A stretch of 64,000 nucleotides of DNA from UBA4742 sp963773335 (GCA_963773335.1 CAVZAT010000007.1:310001-374000), one strand, 5' to 3'. Counted from the first letter of the stretch, positions 17,899 through 26,676 are shown. Numbers and translations: made by a program. The notes: generated by a model from the sequence alone, not told the origin.

Positions 17899-18315
17899 GT
17901 GGCCCGCACCGACGCCAACCCCCCACTGCCCGAGTTCCGGGACGACTACGTCCTGCAGGAGGTCGACGCCGCCTGGCTGTCCAAGGCGGTCAAGCCCAAG
18001 CAGTTCATCCACATCGACCAGTCCGAGTGCATCACCTGCGAGGGCTGCGTCGACATCTGTCCGTGGAAGTGCATCCACCTGGTTCGCACCGAGGCCATCG
18101 ACGAGGCCGTCCTCACCGAACTGCCGGGCGACGACCCCGGCGACCGCTCGGTGTTCATCATCGACGACGACGTGTGCACCCGTTGTGCCCTTTGCGTCGA
18201 CCGTTGCCCGACCGGCGTGATCATCCTGGGCAAGGTGGGCGATCCATCGGCGGCCGGCGACATCCACCAGCGGACTCCGACCCACGGCTATGGCTACGGG
18301 ATGCGGCTCGGATGA
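17899..18315 (+). CDS. 2[4Fe-4S] ferredoxin-type subunit
   Basis: 138 aa. Two full cluster motifs: CITCEGCVDICPWKC (about residues 50-64) and CTRCALCVDRCPTG (about 93-106), each CxxCxxCxxxC(P). The extra N-terminal 45 residues and Gly/Tyr-rich tail (THGYGYGMRLG) go beyond a simple ferredoxin. No membrane segment, so it is likely a peripheral subunit on the cytoplasmic side. Its place between a membrane protein and cytochrome b is not usual for bc1 complexes and suggests an extra electron entry or exit. Confidence 0.88.
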   Translation: MARTDANPPLPEFRDDYVLQEVDAAWLSKAVKPKQFIHIDQSECITCEGCVDICPWKCIHLVRTEAIDEAVLTELPGDDPGDRSVFIIDDDVCTRCALCVDRCPTGVIILGKVGDPSAAGDIHQRTPTHGYGYGMRLG

Positions 18316-18401
18316 CCGACCGACGACGAGACCTCGTGCACGACCAGCGTCGAGACCGGGCCGACCGGCCCGGACACGCGCAGCCCGGAAAGAAGAACTG
18401 A
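18312..18401 (+). CDS. Possible 29-aa small protein (ATGA-coupled)
   Basis: ATG at 18312 overlaps the ferredoxin stop (ATGA), and the frame runs 29 codons to a TGA two bases before the cytochrome b start. The product is very basic and charged (MTDRRRDLVHDQRRDRADRP at the start). Overlap and tight spacing suit translational coupling, but coding is unproven; it may only be a spacer. Confidence 0.3.
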   Translation: MTDRRRDLVHDQRRDRADRPGHAQPGKKN

Positions 18402-18402
18402 C

Positions 18403-19176
18403 GTGGCCAAGACCATGCAGCCCAAGGGCAAGAGCCGCCTGACCGAGTTGAACGAGTCGGTCCAGGGCTCCCAGGCCTGGAACTCGATCTTCCGGCCCGG
18501 CTCGGTGTTCCGCAAGGGCTACACCGACAGCCCTCGCAACCGCTCGTACGTGATCATGAACAGCGTGCTGTACCACCTTCACCCGGTGAAGGTGAAGCGC
18601 CACGCGGTCAAGGTGTCCTACACGTTGTGCCTGGGTGGGTTGAGCTTCTTCCTGTTCATCCTGCTCACCATCACGGGCATCTTCTTGATGTTCTTCTATC
18701 GCCCGACATCGGCCAACGCCTGGAGCGACATCTACACGCTCCAGACCTCGGTGACCTTCGGGCTGCTGGTGCGCAACATGCACCGATGGGCGGCCCACCT
18801 GATGGTGCTCTCGGTCTTCCTGCACATGGCCCGGGTCTTCTACCACGGGGCGTACAAGCCGCCGCGGGAGTTCAACTGGGTCATCGGCGTCATCCTGTTG
18901 ACCCTCACCCTGCTGCTCTCGTTCACCGGCTACCTGCTCCCCTGGGACCAGCTGGCGCTGTGGGCCGTGACGGTGGGGACGAACATGATGGGCTACACGC
19001 CCGTGTTCGGTACCCAAGTGCGGTTCGTCTTATTAGGAGGGAGCGTGATCGGTACCAGTACGTTGCTGCGCTGGTACGTCCTCCACGTCCTGTTCGTCCC
19101 CTTCGTCACCGTCATCTTCCTGGCCATCCACTTCTGGCGGGTGCGCAAGGACGGCGGCATCTCCGGTCCGCTCTAG
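18403..19176 (+). CDS. Cytochrome b6-type subunit (N-terminal half of a split cytochrome b)
   Basis: 257 aa with four hydrophobic helices after a 60-residue basic N-terminus. Heme-ligand histidines are in NMHRWAAHLMVLSVFLHMAR (helix B) and WYVLHVLFVPFVTVIFLAIH (helix D). The conserved SFTGYLLPWDQLALWAVTVG block, which borders the Qo site, is present. The length and the end after helix D show the split b6 layout rather than full-length QcrB. It works with the next gene (subunit IV) to carry out menaquinol oxidation in the membrane. GTG start at 18403. Confidence 0.92.
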   Translation: MAKTMQPKGKSRLTELNESVQGSQAWNSIFRPGSVFRKGYTDSPRNRSYVIMNSVLYHLHPVKVKRHAVKVSYTLCLGGLSFFLFILLTITGIFLMFFYRPTSANAWSDIYTLQTSVTFGLLVRNMHRWAAHLMVLSVFLHMARVFYHGAYKPPREFNWVIGVILLTLTLLLSFTGYLLPWDQLALWAVTVGTNMMGYTPVFGTQVRFVLLGGSVIGTSTLLRWYVLHVLFVPFVTVIFLAIHFWRVRKDGGISGPL

Positions 19177-19192
19177 GTCACATCGAGACGCC

Positions 19193-19996
19193 ATGACTGA
19201 GATCCCCGAACATCTCCGCAAGCGGGCCGAGGCCGCTCGGCAGAAGGCCGAGGCGGCCAAGGCTGACACCGGCGCGGCTGATGACGCGCCCGGTGCCGAT
19301 GCCGGTGCCGGCGATGACGCCGCGGCGGGGGACAGCAAGATCCCGGCGCACCTGCTGGAGCGCTCCAAGGCCGCCAAGGCCCGCAAGGCCTCGGGCGAGT
19401 CCGAGACCGCCGGTGGTGGAGGCGGCGTGGGCACCCTGGCGCCCGCGGCCGGTGGCGCCGTCGCCGCCGCCGCGCCCCCGCCCGCGGCTACGGGACCCGG
19501 CGGTCACACCCAACGCCTGCTCACGGTGGTCAAGTCCGGCTCCATCCAGGACGTCAAGGCCTCCCCGGTCGACAAGGTCCACGTCTGGCCCCACCTGCTG
19601 GCCGTCGAGTTCCTGGCCTCGCTGGTGATGACCACGTTCCTGCTGATCTTCTCGATCTTCGTGAACGCCCCGCTGCGCGAGCTGGCCAACCCCAACTCGA
19701 CCCCGAACCCGTCGAAGGCCCCCTGGTACTTCCTCGGTCTGCAAGAGCTGCTCACCATGTTCCACCCCATGGTCGCGGGCGTGACCGTGCCGGGGATGGG
19801 CATCTTCCTGCTGATACTGACCCCTTACATGGACAAGAACCCGAGCAACAAGCCCGAGGACCGCAAGTTCGCGATCTCGTTGTTCACCGTCTTCCTCATG
19901 TTCTGGGCCGTGCTCGTCATATCCGCCTCGTTCTTCCGGGGGGAGGGCTTCAACTTCACCGCCCCCTGGAGCGGCGGGCTGTTCTTCGACCTCTGA
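19193..19996 (+). CDS. Cytochrome b subunit IV-type protein (C-terminal half of split cytochrome b)
   Basis: 267 aa. Residues 1-125 are a hydrophilic Ala/Lys/Asp-rich extension containing two related motifs, TEIPEHLRKRAEAARQKAE and KIPAHLLERSKAAKARKASG. From about 128 the subunit IV fold begins (VHVWPHLLAVEFLASLVMTT), with the Qo motif region NPSKAPWYFLGLQELLTMF where b6f has PEWY, and two further helices (VPGMGIFLLILTP; ISLFTVFLMFWAVLVISASF). The cytoplasmic extension is absent from plant and Bacillus homologs. It follows cytochrome b6 by 16 bases and precedes Rieske by 12. Confidence 0.88.
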   Translation: MTEIPEHLRKRAEAARQKAEAAKADTGAADDAPGADAGAGDDAAAGDSKIPAHLLERSKAAKARKASGESETAGGGGGVGTLAPAAGGAVAAAAPPPAATGPGGHTQRLLTVVKSGSIQDVKASPVDKVHVWPHLLAVEFLASLVMTTFLLIFSIFVNAPLRELANPNSTPNPSKAPWYFLGLQELLTMFHPMVAGVTVPGMGIFLLILTPYMDKNPSNKPEDRKFAISLFTVFLMFWAVLVISASFFRGEGFNFTAPWSGGLFFDL

Positions 19997-20008
19997 TCCG
20001 AGATCACC

Positions 20009-20845
20009 ATGACCGTTCTGCTCATCGTCATCCCCATCTTCATCATCCTGGCCGGGCTGGCCCTGTTCGCCTCGATGCGTCGACGCGACACCGAGGCCGC
20101 CACCGGCGCCTTGTCCCGTGAGACGCGCAAGCGCGACCAGAGCGAGGCGGCGGTGCTGGTGGGTGCGTCCACGTCGGCCCGCGAGGTCGAGAAGTCGGCC
20201 GCGCTCGAGCGCCGTCCGCCCCAGATCGAGCGAGCGGCCAGCTCGGAGTTGGCCAGCTACGTACCCCCCGACCCCGACCAGATCGGCGTCACGCGCCGCC
20301 AGTTCCTGAACCGCAGCATCGTCACCTTCTTCGGGATCAGCCTGGCTGGGTTCGGCGCCGCGGTGCTGGCCTTCCTGTGGCCCATCCCCCAAGGCGGGTT
20401 CGGCTCGGCCATCCAGGTGGGCAAGATCTCCGACATCCTGGCGGAGATCACCGCTGCCAACGGCTTCTTCTACTTCGCTCAGGGCCGGTTGTGGATGACG
20501 CAGTATCCGCTGGCCGACATCCAGAAGGCCGAGAAGGTGTACTCCCAGCCGGTGCTCAACTCGCTCGAAGCCGGCGTCACCGTCGTGTGGCAGACGTGTC
20601 CCCATCTGGGCTGTCGCGTGCCCGCCTGCCTGACCTCGCAGTGGTTCGAGTGCCCCTGCCACGGATCGCAGTACAGCAGGGTGGGCGAGAAGCGGGGCGG
20701 TCCCGCTCCCCGGGGGATGGACCGGTTCTCGACCACGGTGGCGGGCGGTGCGCTCACCGTCGACACCGGCACCATCATCCAGGGCCCGCCCATCGGCACC
20801 GACACCACCGGGCAGCAGGCCGAGGGACCGCACTGTGTGGGATAG
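20009..20845 (+). CDS. Rieske [2Fe-2S] iron-sulfur subunit
   Basis: 278 aa. One hydrophobic segment at residues 2-20, a charged loop of about 75 residues, then a twin-arginine-like TRRQFLNRS at 95-103 followed by a second helix (VTFFGISLAGFGAAVLAFLW). The Rieske domain has CPHLGC (Cys197, His199, Cys202) and CPCHGS (Cys215, Cys217, His218): two Cys and two His bind the cluster, and Cys202/Cys217 form the disulfide. Two N-terminal helices are seen in actinobacterial QcrA. It moves electrons from quinol at the Qo site to cytochrome c on the outer face. Confidence 0.94.
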   Translation: MTVLLIVIPIFIILAGLALFASMRRRDTEAATGALSRETRKRDQSEAAVLVGASTSAREVEKSAALERRPPQIERAASSELASYVPPDPDQIGVTRRQFLNRSIVTFFGISLAGFGAAVLAFLWPIPQGGFGSAIQVGKISDILAEITAANGFFYFAQGRLWMTQYPLADIQKAEKVYSQPVLNSLEAGVTVVWQTCPHLGCRVPACLTSQWFECPCHGSQYSRVGEKRGGPAPRGMDRFSTTVAGGALTVDTGTIIQGPPIGTDTTGQQAEGPHCVG

Positions 20846-21974
20846 CGCACTGAGTCCCATCCTGGCCAGCGACATGGTGCTGGCCACTGCCGAGGGCGCC
20901 ATCGGCGGGATCGTGGTCGCCATCGTGGTCATCGGCTTCGTGATCGCGGTGGTGGCCAACATGCGGCGCGGTCGGGCCGAGGTGGGCGCTGAGATCGAGC
21001 TGGCCGCCAACCGCAAGCCCTACCTGAACGACGAGGAGCTCGAGGGCCCCAAGCTCGACCGCACCCTCGGGTTCGCACTGATCCTCATGATGGTCGTCGC
21101 CATCACGTTGCCCCTCTATTGGCTGGCCGAGCCGGCGCGTCAGAAGGGTGAGGTCCAGCACTACGACAAGGTCTTCGTGGACCGCGGCCTCGACGTCTAC
21201 CTGAACAAGGCCAAGTGCGTGAGCTGCCACGGCCCCAACGGTGTGGGTGGCGCGGCCAGCTACACCCTGCTCAACGACAACGGCGACTACGTCGCTGCCG
21301 TGCAGTGGAAGGCTCCGGCGCTCAACACCGTGCTCTACCGCTTCTCCGAGGCCGAGGTGAACAACATCCTCGAGTACGGTCGCCCGCCGTCGCCCATGCC
21401 CGCGTGGGGCTCGCTGGGTGGTGGTCCGCTGAGCGACCAGCAGCTGCTCGATGTGATCGCCTACCTGCGCAGCATTCAGCTGCCGGCCAACACCGCCACC
21501 CAGGCGCTCAACACCGAGATCGCCACGGTGTGCAAGCCTGACGCAGCCAACATCTGCACGCTCTACGGGACCACGCCGGCCGCGCAGTGGAAGACGCTGG
21601 GCGAGGCGCTGTTCAACCTGGGCGAGTACGACGGCTTCGCCGCCGGGGCCTACTCCTGCGCCCGGTGCCACACCAAGGGCTGGTCCATCGGCATGCCGGC
21701 CGTGTCCGGCGGCGGTGGCTCCCTCGGTCCCAACCTGACCAACGGCAGCGAGCTGCGCGCCTTCGACACCGCCCAGGACCAGATCGCCTTCGTGATGTCC
21801 GGCTCGGTGCTGGGCAAGGGCTACGGCCACGGTGAGATGGGCAGCGGCCAGATGCCGGCCTGGGGCATCAACCCCAACGCCATCGATCCCACCCAGGCCA
21901 CCATGAGCCCGTCCCAGGTCATGTACACCGAGAACCAGGTCGCGGCCATCGTGGCCTACGAGCGGAGTCTGTAG
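20835..21974 (+). CDS. Membrane-anchored two-heme cytochrome c
   Basis: 379 aa from the GTG at 20835, which overlaps the Rieske stop by 11 bases; an ATG at 20874 is the alternative. Two membrane helices (about residues 22-42 and 78-96), then two cytochrome c domains with heme sites CVSCH (Cys128-His132) and CARCH (Cys275-His279). Possible Met ligands are in SPMPAWGSL and GQMPAWG. A diheme c subunit fused in this way is the actinobacterial QcrC theme, though QcrC has its anchor at the C-terminus. It should take electrons from Rieske and hand them to an oxidase. A Cys pair (about 233 and 241) between the domains may form a disulfide. Confidence 0.9.
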   Translation: MWDSALSPILASDMVLATAEGAIGGIVVAIVVIGFVIAVVANMRRGRAEVGAEIELAANRKPYLNDEELEGPKLDRTLGFALILMMVVAITLPLYWLAEPARQKGEVQHYDKVFVDRGLDVYLNKAKCVSCHGPNGVGGAASYTLLNDNGDYVAAVQWKAPALNTVLYRFSEAEVNNILEYGRPPSPMPAWGSLGGGPLSDQQLLDVIAYLRSIQLPANTATQALNTEIATVCKPDAANICTLYGTTPAAQWKTLGEALFNLGEYDGFAAGAYSCARCHTKGWSIGMPAVSGGGGSLGPNLTNGSELRAFDTAQDQIAFVMSGSVLGKGYGHGEMGSGQMPAWGINPNAIDPTQATMSPSQVMYTENQVAAIVAYERSL

Positions 21975-21978
21975 TCAC

Positions 21979-22980
21979 ATGCCCATCCACGTCCTGGCCG
22001 GCCTCGACTTCAACACCGGTATCCGCGGGATCCTGGTGGTTGCATTGGCCGTGACCATCCTGCCCGGGTCGGTCTACCTACTGCTGGCCACCAACACCGG
22101 GGCCCGCCTGGGCTTGTTGATCGCGCTGGCCGCCCTGTTCGGTTGGGCCACCATCCTGACCATGACGTGGTGGATCTCGTCGCCGGCCAACGGCCCCCGG
22201 GGACGCAACGCCTCGTGGAAGCCGGTGGAGATCTACGTCGAGGGATCGGGCGCGGCCCGCACCGTCCAGCTCGACGCGTTACCCGCCCACGCCAAGTTGC
22301 CCACCGCGCAGCAGATCATCGCGGATCACCCCGAGATCCTGAAGAACTACCCCAACCCCACTCAGGCCACCCTGTCCGACATCGCCAACAACAACCCGGA
22401 GTTGCTGCCCAAGTACATGGAGGGCATCGACATGGGGGGCTGGCGGATCGTGGCCCAGTCGGCGGCCGGCGACGCCGGCACGGTGGCCAGCACGGTGCTC
22501 ACCACCGGGACCAACGCCCTGTTCAAGGAGGCTGCCGACTTCAAGATCGTGGGCACCTACGACTACGGCGGCAAGCCGACCCGAGCGGAGTACTGCGGTT
22601 CCAAGGAGACGCATCCGCACAACCTGATCCCGGGGGACCCGGTCTGCCGCGTTCAGTACAAGCTCTACAAGCTCTTCCACTGGAACAGCCCACCGCACTA
22701 CGAGGTGGTCCAGGTGCAACGGGTCGTGCCCCAGACGACGCTGCCGGGTCATGCACCTCCGCTGCCCGAGCTGGACACGACCCAGCCCGTCATCTCGGTC
22801 GTGATGATCCGTGACCTGGGGCAGGCCCGGATGCTGCCGGCCACCATGTTCATCGTGGCTTTCTCCCTGTTCATCTTCTTCGTGGTGCTGCTCCACTACC
22901 GGGACCTGACGCTGCGGCGCAACCTGGCCGAGGACGAGGAAGAGCGCAAGGCCATCGAGGCGGAGAGCGTCAAGGTCTGA
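21979..22980 (+). CDS. Unknown membrane protein of the bc-type operon
   Basis: 333 aa. Two helices near the N-terminus (LVVALAVTILPGSVYLLLA; GLLIALAALFGWATILTMTW), a polar domain of about 210 residues, and one C-terminal helix (MLPATMFIVAFSLFIFFVVL) followed by a charged tail (RRNLAEDEEERKAIEAESVKV region). The polar domain has a Cys pair around residues 211 and 227 and many Pro/Asn; its position between helices suggests it lies outside the membrane. It starts 4 bases after the cytochrome c gene and ends 4 bases before nuoA, bridging the two operons. I do not recognise the family; a structural subunit of the quinol-oxidising complex is likely. Confidence 0.7.
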   Translation: MPIHVLAGLDFNTGIRGILVVALAVTILPGSVYLLLATNTGARLGLLIALAALFGWATILTMTWWISSPANGPRGRNASWKPVEIYVEGSGAARTVQLDALPAHAKLPTAQQIIADHPEILKNYPNPTQATLSDIANNNPELLPKYMEGIDMGGWRIVAQSAAGDAGTVASTVLTTGTNALFKEAADFKIVGTYDYGGKPTRAEYCGSKETHPHNLIPGDPVCRVQYKLYKLFHWNSPPHYEVVQVQRVVPQTTLPGHAPPLPELDTTQPVISVVMIRDLGQARMLPATMFIVAFSLFIFFVVLLHYRDLTLRRNLAEDEEERKAIEAESVKV

Positions 22981-22984
22981 GCTG

Positions 22985-23464
22985 ATGGCCCAGTACCTCC
23001 CGATCTTCGCCCTGCTGGTCCTGGCCGTCGTTTTCGGGATGCTCAGCCGGGTGGCCTCGCGCCTGTTGGGTCCCCGCAATCCCACGGTGGCCAAGAGCGC
23101 CCCCTACGAGTGCGGCATCATCCCCGACCGCGAGCCCCCACAGCGCTTCCCGGTGAAGTTCTTCCTGGTGGCGATGATCTTCATCGTGTTCGACATCGAG
23201 GTCATCTTCTTGTTCCCGTGGGCGGTGGTGTACCGCTCGCTCGGGCCGTTCGGGTTGTTCGCCATCACCATCTTCGCCGTAGCGGTGTTCGAGTCGTTCG
23301 TCTACCTGATCAGCAACGGCGCGCTCGACTGGGGGCCGATCAAGCACTTGCGTCGGGTGGACGTGGTCGATCCCGCCCGCACCATGGCCTCCACCATCCG
23401 CCGTGTCGGCCTCGAGGGTCGCGATCCGGCCGACCACCAGCCGAGCACGGGCGAGGCGGCGTGA
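22985..23464 (+). CDS. nuoA: NADH-quinone oxidoreductase subunit A (operon 1)
   Basis: 159 aa with three helices. Conserved blocks: APYECGIIPDREPPQRFPVK and VAMIFIVFDIEVIFLFPWAV. The tail after helix 3 is about 35 residues longer than usual. It starts the 14-gene complex I operon; the stop overlaps the nuoB start (TGATG). NuoA is a membrane subunit near the quinone channel and NuoH. Confidence 0.93.
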   Translation: MAQYLPIFALLVLAVVFGMLSRVASRLLGPRNPTVAKSAPYECGIIPDREPPQRFPVKFFLVAMIFIVFDIEVIFLFPWAVVYRSLGPFGLFAITIFAVAVFESFVYLISNGALDWGPIKHLRRVDVVDPARTMASTIRRVGLEGRDPADHQPSTGEAA

Positions 23465-24084
23465 TGGCCGAGCCTGGTGGTTTCCTGGACAAGGGCCTCG
23501 AAGGTCTGGAGCACAACTTCCTGACCGGCACGCTCGAGGAGCTCGTCAAGTGGGCCCGAGCGCGCAGCGTGATGCCCGCCAGCTTCGGCCTGGCCTGCTG
23601 CGCCATCGAGATGATGGGCACCGGTGGTGCTCACTACGATCTGGCCCGCTACGGCATGGAGGTCTTCCGGGCCTCGCCCCGCCAGGCCGACCTGATGATC
23701 GTGGCCGGCCGGGTGTCGCAGAAGATGGCCCCGGTGCTGCGCCAGATCTACGACCAGATGATGGAACCGAAGTGGGTCATCTCCATGGGCGTGTGCGCGT
23801 CCAGCGGTGGCATGTTCAACAACTACGCCATCGTCCAGGGGGTCGACCAGGTGGTCCCGGTCGACGTCTACGCCCCGGGGTGCCCGCCCGGGCCCCAGAC
23901 GCTGCTGCACGCCATCTTGACGCTGCACGCCAAGATCCGGGCCGGCGAGCTGACCCGGCGCAAGGGCCAGGGTGCCGGGCTGGTCATCGAGCAGCGAGAC
24001 GGCCAGACCGACACCGGCACCCGGGTCGACCTGTCCCCCCTCCGCTGGCGGCCACGGCGCCGACCGGGGGCGACTGAGCCATGA
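23464..24084 (+). CDS. nuoB: NADH-quinone oxidoreductase subunit B (operon 1)
   Basis: 206 aa. Ligands of cluster N2 are in place: FGLACCAIEMM, MGVCASSGG and YAPGCPPGPQ. The C-terminal 45 residues (after LLHAILTLHAKIR) are basic and divergent. The stop overlaps the nuoC start (ATGA). NuoB carries the last iron-sulfur centre before quinone. Confidence 0.95.
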   Translation: MAEPGGFLDKGLEGLEHNFLTGTLEELVKWARARSVMPASFGLACCAIEMMGTGGAHYDLARYGMEVFRASPRQADLMIVAGRVSQKMAPVLRQIYDQMMEPKWVISMGVCASSGGMFNNYAIVQGVDQVVPVDVYAPGCPPGPQTLLHAILTLHAKIRAGELTRRKGQGAGLVIEQRDGQTDTGTRVDLSPLRWRPRRRPGATEP

Positions 24085-24605
24085 GCGACGTCGCCGACCC
24101 CGAGGTCGCGACCGAGCCGGCCCCTGAACCCACCCAGCTCCACGGCGTGCCCGTCAGCTGGTCCCGGGGCCAGCGCGTGCTGCATCCTCAGCGCAGCCAG
24201 CTGGTCGATCTGGTTGCGACGCTGCACGACGAGGGCTACCTGACGTGTCTGGACGTCACCGGCGTGGACTACCTGACCCACCCCGGTCGGCCGCTGCCCG
24301 AGGGCATCGACCCCGAACGGTTCGAGGTGGTGGTCACCCTCATGTCGCACCGCGAGCGTCAGCGGGTCCGCCTCCGCGTACAGGTGCCGGGCGATGATCC
24401 CACCTGCCCTTCGCTGTTCGCCGTCCATCCGGGAACCGAGGCCATGGAGCGTGAGGTCTTCGACATGTTCGGTGTCGTCTTCGAGGGTCATCCCGACATG
24501 ACCCGCATCCTGATGCCGGAAGACTGGTTGGGCCACCCGCTGCGCAAGGACTACGAGTCGGGCCGCATCCCCGTGCAGTTCAAGGGTGCGCCCACCGTCC
24601 GGTGA
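24081..24605 (+). CDS. nuoC: NADH-quinone oxidoreductase subunit C (operon 1)
   Basis: 174 aa, 30-kDa subunit family. The core signature EREVFDMFGVVFEGHPDMTR followed by ILMPEDWLGHPLRKDY is present. Peripheral-arm scaffold protein without cofactor. It overlaps the next gene by 4 bases. Confidence 0.93.
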   Translation: MSDVADPEVATEPAPEPTQLHGVPVSWSRGQRVLHPQRSQLVDLVATLHDEGYLTCLDVTGVDYLTHPGRPLPEGIDPERFEVVVTLMSHRERQRVRLRVQVPGDDPTCPSLFAVHPGTEAMEREVFDMFGVVFEGHPDMTRILMPEDWLGHPLRKDYESGRIPVQFKGAPTVR

Positions 24606-26032
24606 GCGACCCCGTGACAGAGGCAGAGATGACCACGACCCCCGAAACCACCTCGAACCCGAGTGGCCGGTCCGACGCCCACGACCCCTTCGCCGACTCC
24701 AGCCAGACGTCGGAGGGCGGCCAGGAGCTGACCAGCCGCCAGGTGACCGACGCCGTGGAGCGGATGATCGAGGTGGGCGCCGTGCTGCGCCTGTCCGAGG
24801 CCCAGGCCGGCGCAGTGGAGGGTTCGGCGGCCGGGGCCACCAGCGACGGGCTCGACCAGGTGCCCGACGACGAGACCATGATCATCAACATGGGCCCCCA
24901 GCACCCCAGCACCCACGGCGTGCTCCGGCTCATGCTCGAGTTGCAGGGCGAGACGGTCCTGCGCTCCAAGCCCATCATCGGCTATCTGCACACCGGCATG
25001 GAATGGACGGGCGAGGAGCTGACCTACCTGCAGGGCTGCACCAACGTCACCCGCATGGACTACGCCTCGCCGCTGTTCTCGGAGCTGGCCTTCTCCCTGA
25101 CCGTCGAGAAGCTGCTCGAGATCGAGGTGCCCCCGCGGGCCACGTGGATCCGGATGCTCATGACCGAGCTCAACCGGATCTCGTCGCACCTGTTGTTCAT
25201 GGCCACCAACGGCATGGACATCGGTGCCATCTCGATGATGCTGTACGGCTGGCGGGAGCGCGAAGAGGTGCTTCGCTTCCTCGAAGAGGTCTCCGGGCTG
25301 CGGATGAACCACAACTACATCCGCCCCGGTGGGGTGGCCGCCGACCTCCCCGACGGCTGGCGCGACGGCGTCCTCAAGCTGGTCGACATGATCCCGCCTC
25401 GCCTCGACCAGTACGACACCCTGCTGACCGGCCAACCCATATGGCGGGAGCGGCTCCAGGGCGTCGGGGTGATCGACACGGCCACCGCGTTGGCCCTGGG
25501 GACCACCGGGCCCATCCTGCGGGCCACCGGGTATGCGTGGGACCTCCGACGCGACATGCCCTACCTGGCCTATGACCAGGTGGACTTCGACGTGCTGGTG
25601 GGCACCTACGGCGATTGCTTCGACCGCTACGCCATCCGCCTCAACGAGATACGCGAGTCGCTCAAGATCGTTCGCCAGATCGCGGACAAGATGCCCAGTG
25701 GCGACTACCGCATCCAGGACAAGAAGGTCACGCCTCCGCCGCGGGCCCGCATCGACGAGTCGATGGAGGCGTTGATCCACCACTTCAAGATCTTCACCGA
25801 AGGCTTCAAGGTGCCCGAGGGTGAGGCCTACTGCGCGGTGGAATCGCCTCGGGGTGAGCTCGGGTGCTACATCGTGTCCGATGGAAGCTCGCATCCCTAC
25901 CGCATGCACATCCGCGGGCCGAGCTTCGTGAACCTCCAGACGCTGCCCCATCTGCTGCGCGACGGCATGATCGCCGACGCGGTGGCCGTCATCTCGTCGG
26001 TCGATCCGATCCTCGGCGAGGTCGATCGCTGA
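24602..26032 (+). CDS. nuoD: NADH-quinone oxidoreductase subunit D (operon 1)
   Basis: 476 aa, with about 90 extra polar N-terminal residues; the GTG at 24602 is in line with operon overlap, and an ATG at 24629 is also possible. The core starts at IINMGPQHPSTHGVLRLMLE, whose Arg109 corresponds by position to the arginine dimethylated by NDUFAF7 in mammalian NDUFS2. Quinone-site His is in the same block, and the family end GSSHPYRMHIRGPSFVNLQ ... DPILGEVDR is intact. With NuoB it forms the quinone pocket. Confidence 0.94.
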   Translation: MSDPVTEAEMTTTPETTSNPSGRSDAHDPFADSSQTSEGGQELTSRQVTDAVERMIEVGAVLRLSEAQAGAVEGSAAGATSDGLDQVPDDETMIINMGPQHPSTHGVLRLMLELQGETVLRSKPIIGYLHTGMEWTGEELTYLQGCTNVTRMDYASPLFSELAFSLTVEKLLEIEVPPRATWIRMLMTELNRISSHLLFMATNGMDIGAISMMLYGWREREEVLRFLEEVSGLRMNHNYIRPGGVAADLPDGWRDGVLKLVDMIPPRLDQYDTLLTGQPIWRERLQGVGVIDTATALALGTTGPILRATGYAWDLRRDMPYLAYDQVDFDVLVGTYGDCFDRYAIRLNEIRESLKIVRQIADKMPSGDYRIQDKKVTPPPRARIDESMEALIHHFKIFTEGFKVPEGEAYCAVESPRGELGCYIVSDGSSHPYRMHIRGPSFVNLQTLPHLLRDGMIADAVAVISSVDPILGEVDR

Positions 26033-26676
26033 TGGCTCGACTGGATGCCGACAACGTGGCGATCGCGGCCGAGATCATCGGTCGGTACCCGCGTCCCAAG
26101 TCGGCCCTGATCCCGTTGCTGCACCTGGCCCAGCAACAAGATGGCTGGGTGGCCGCCGACGCCATGGCCCACATCGCCGAGCTGGTGGGCGTGACCCCGG
26201 CCGAGGTGCTCGGCACCTGCTCGTTCTACGAGATGTTCAAGCGCGAGCCGGTGGGTCGGTACCTGGTCAACGTGTGCACGAACATCTCCTGTCAGCTGAT
26301 GGGCGGCGAGGAACTGCTCCACCACGCCGAGCAGACCCTGGGCATCAAGGCGGGCAGCACCACCGCCGATGGCATGTTCACCGTCGAGGACGTCGAGTGC
26401 ATCGCCGCCTGCACCGAGGCGCCCTGCCTGCAGGTGAACTACCGGTACCGCCACCGCATCACCCACGACGAGTTCGATCGGCTCATCGACGACCTTCGGG
26501 CCGGCCGTCTCGACGATGAGGTCCCGCCCCACGGCACGCTGGCCCGGGTCCGCCAGTCCATCCCGGCCGACCGAGCCGCGGGTCCGGCGTCGCCCGAAGG
26601 CGGGTCGGAGCCGGCGTGGATGACCATGAACGCGCCACCGCCCACCACCGACGGCGCCGGCGGGGCGGCGGGCTGA
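26032..26676 (+). CDS. nuoE: NADH-quinone oxidoreductase subunit E (operon 1)
   Basis: 214 aa. The thioredoxin-fold [2Fe-2S] (N1a) ligands are visible in VNVCTNISCQLMGG and VECIAACTEAPCLQVN. The last 45 residues (Pro/Ala/Gly-rich) exceed the usual 160-170 aa. Part of the NADH-oxidising module with nuoF and nuoG, a module missing from operon 2. Confidence 0.94.
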   Translation: MARLDADNVAIAAEIIGRYPRPKSALIPLLHLAQQQDGWVAADAMAHIAELVGVTPAEVLGTCSFYEMFKREPVGRYLVNVCTNISCQLMGGEELLHHAEQTLGIKAGSTTADGMFTVEDVECIAACTEAPCLQVNYRYRHRITHDEFDRLIDDLRAGRLDDEVPPHGTLARVRQSIPADRAAGPASPEGGSEPAWMTMNAPPPTTDGAGGAAG

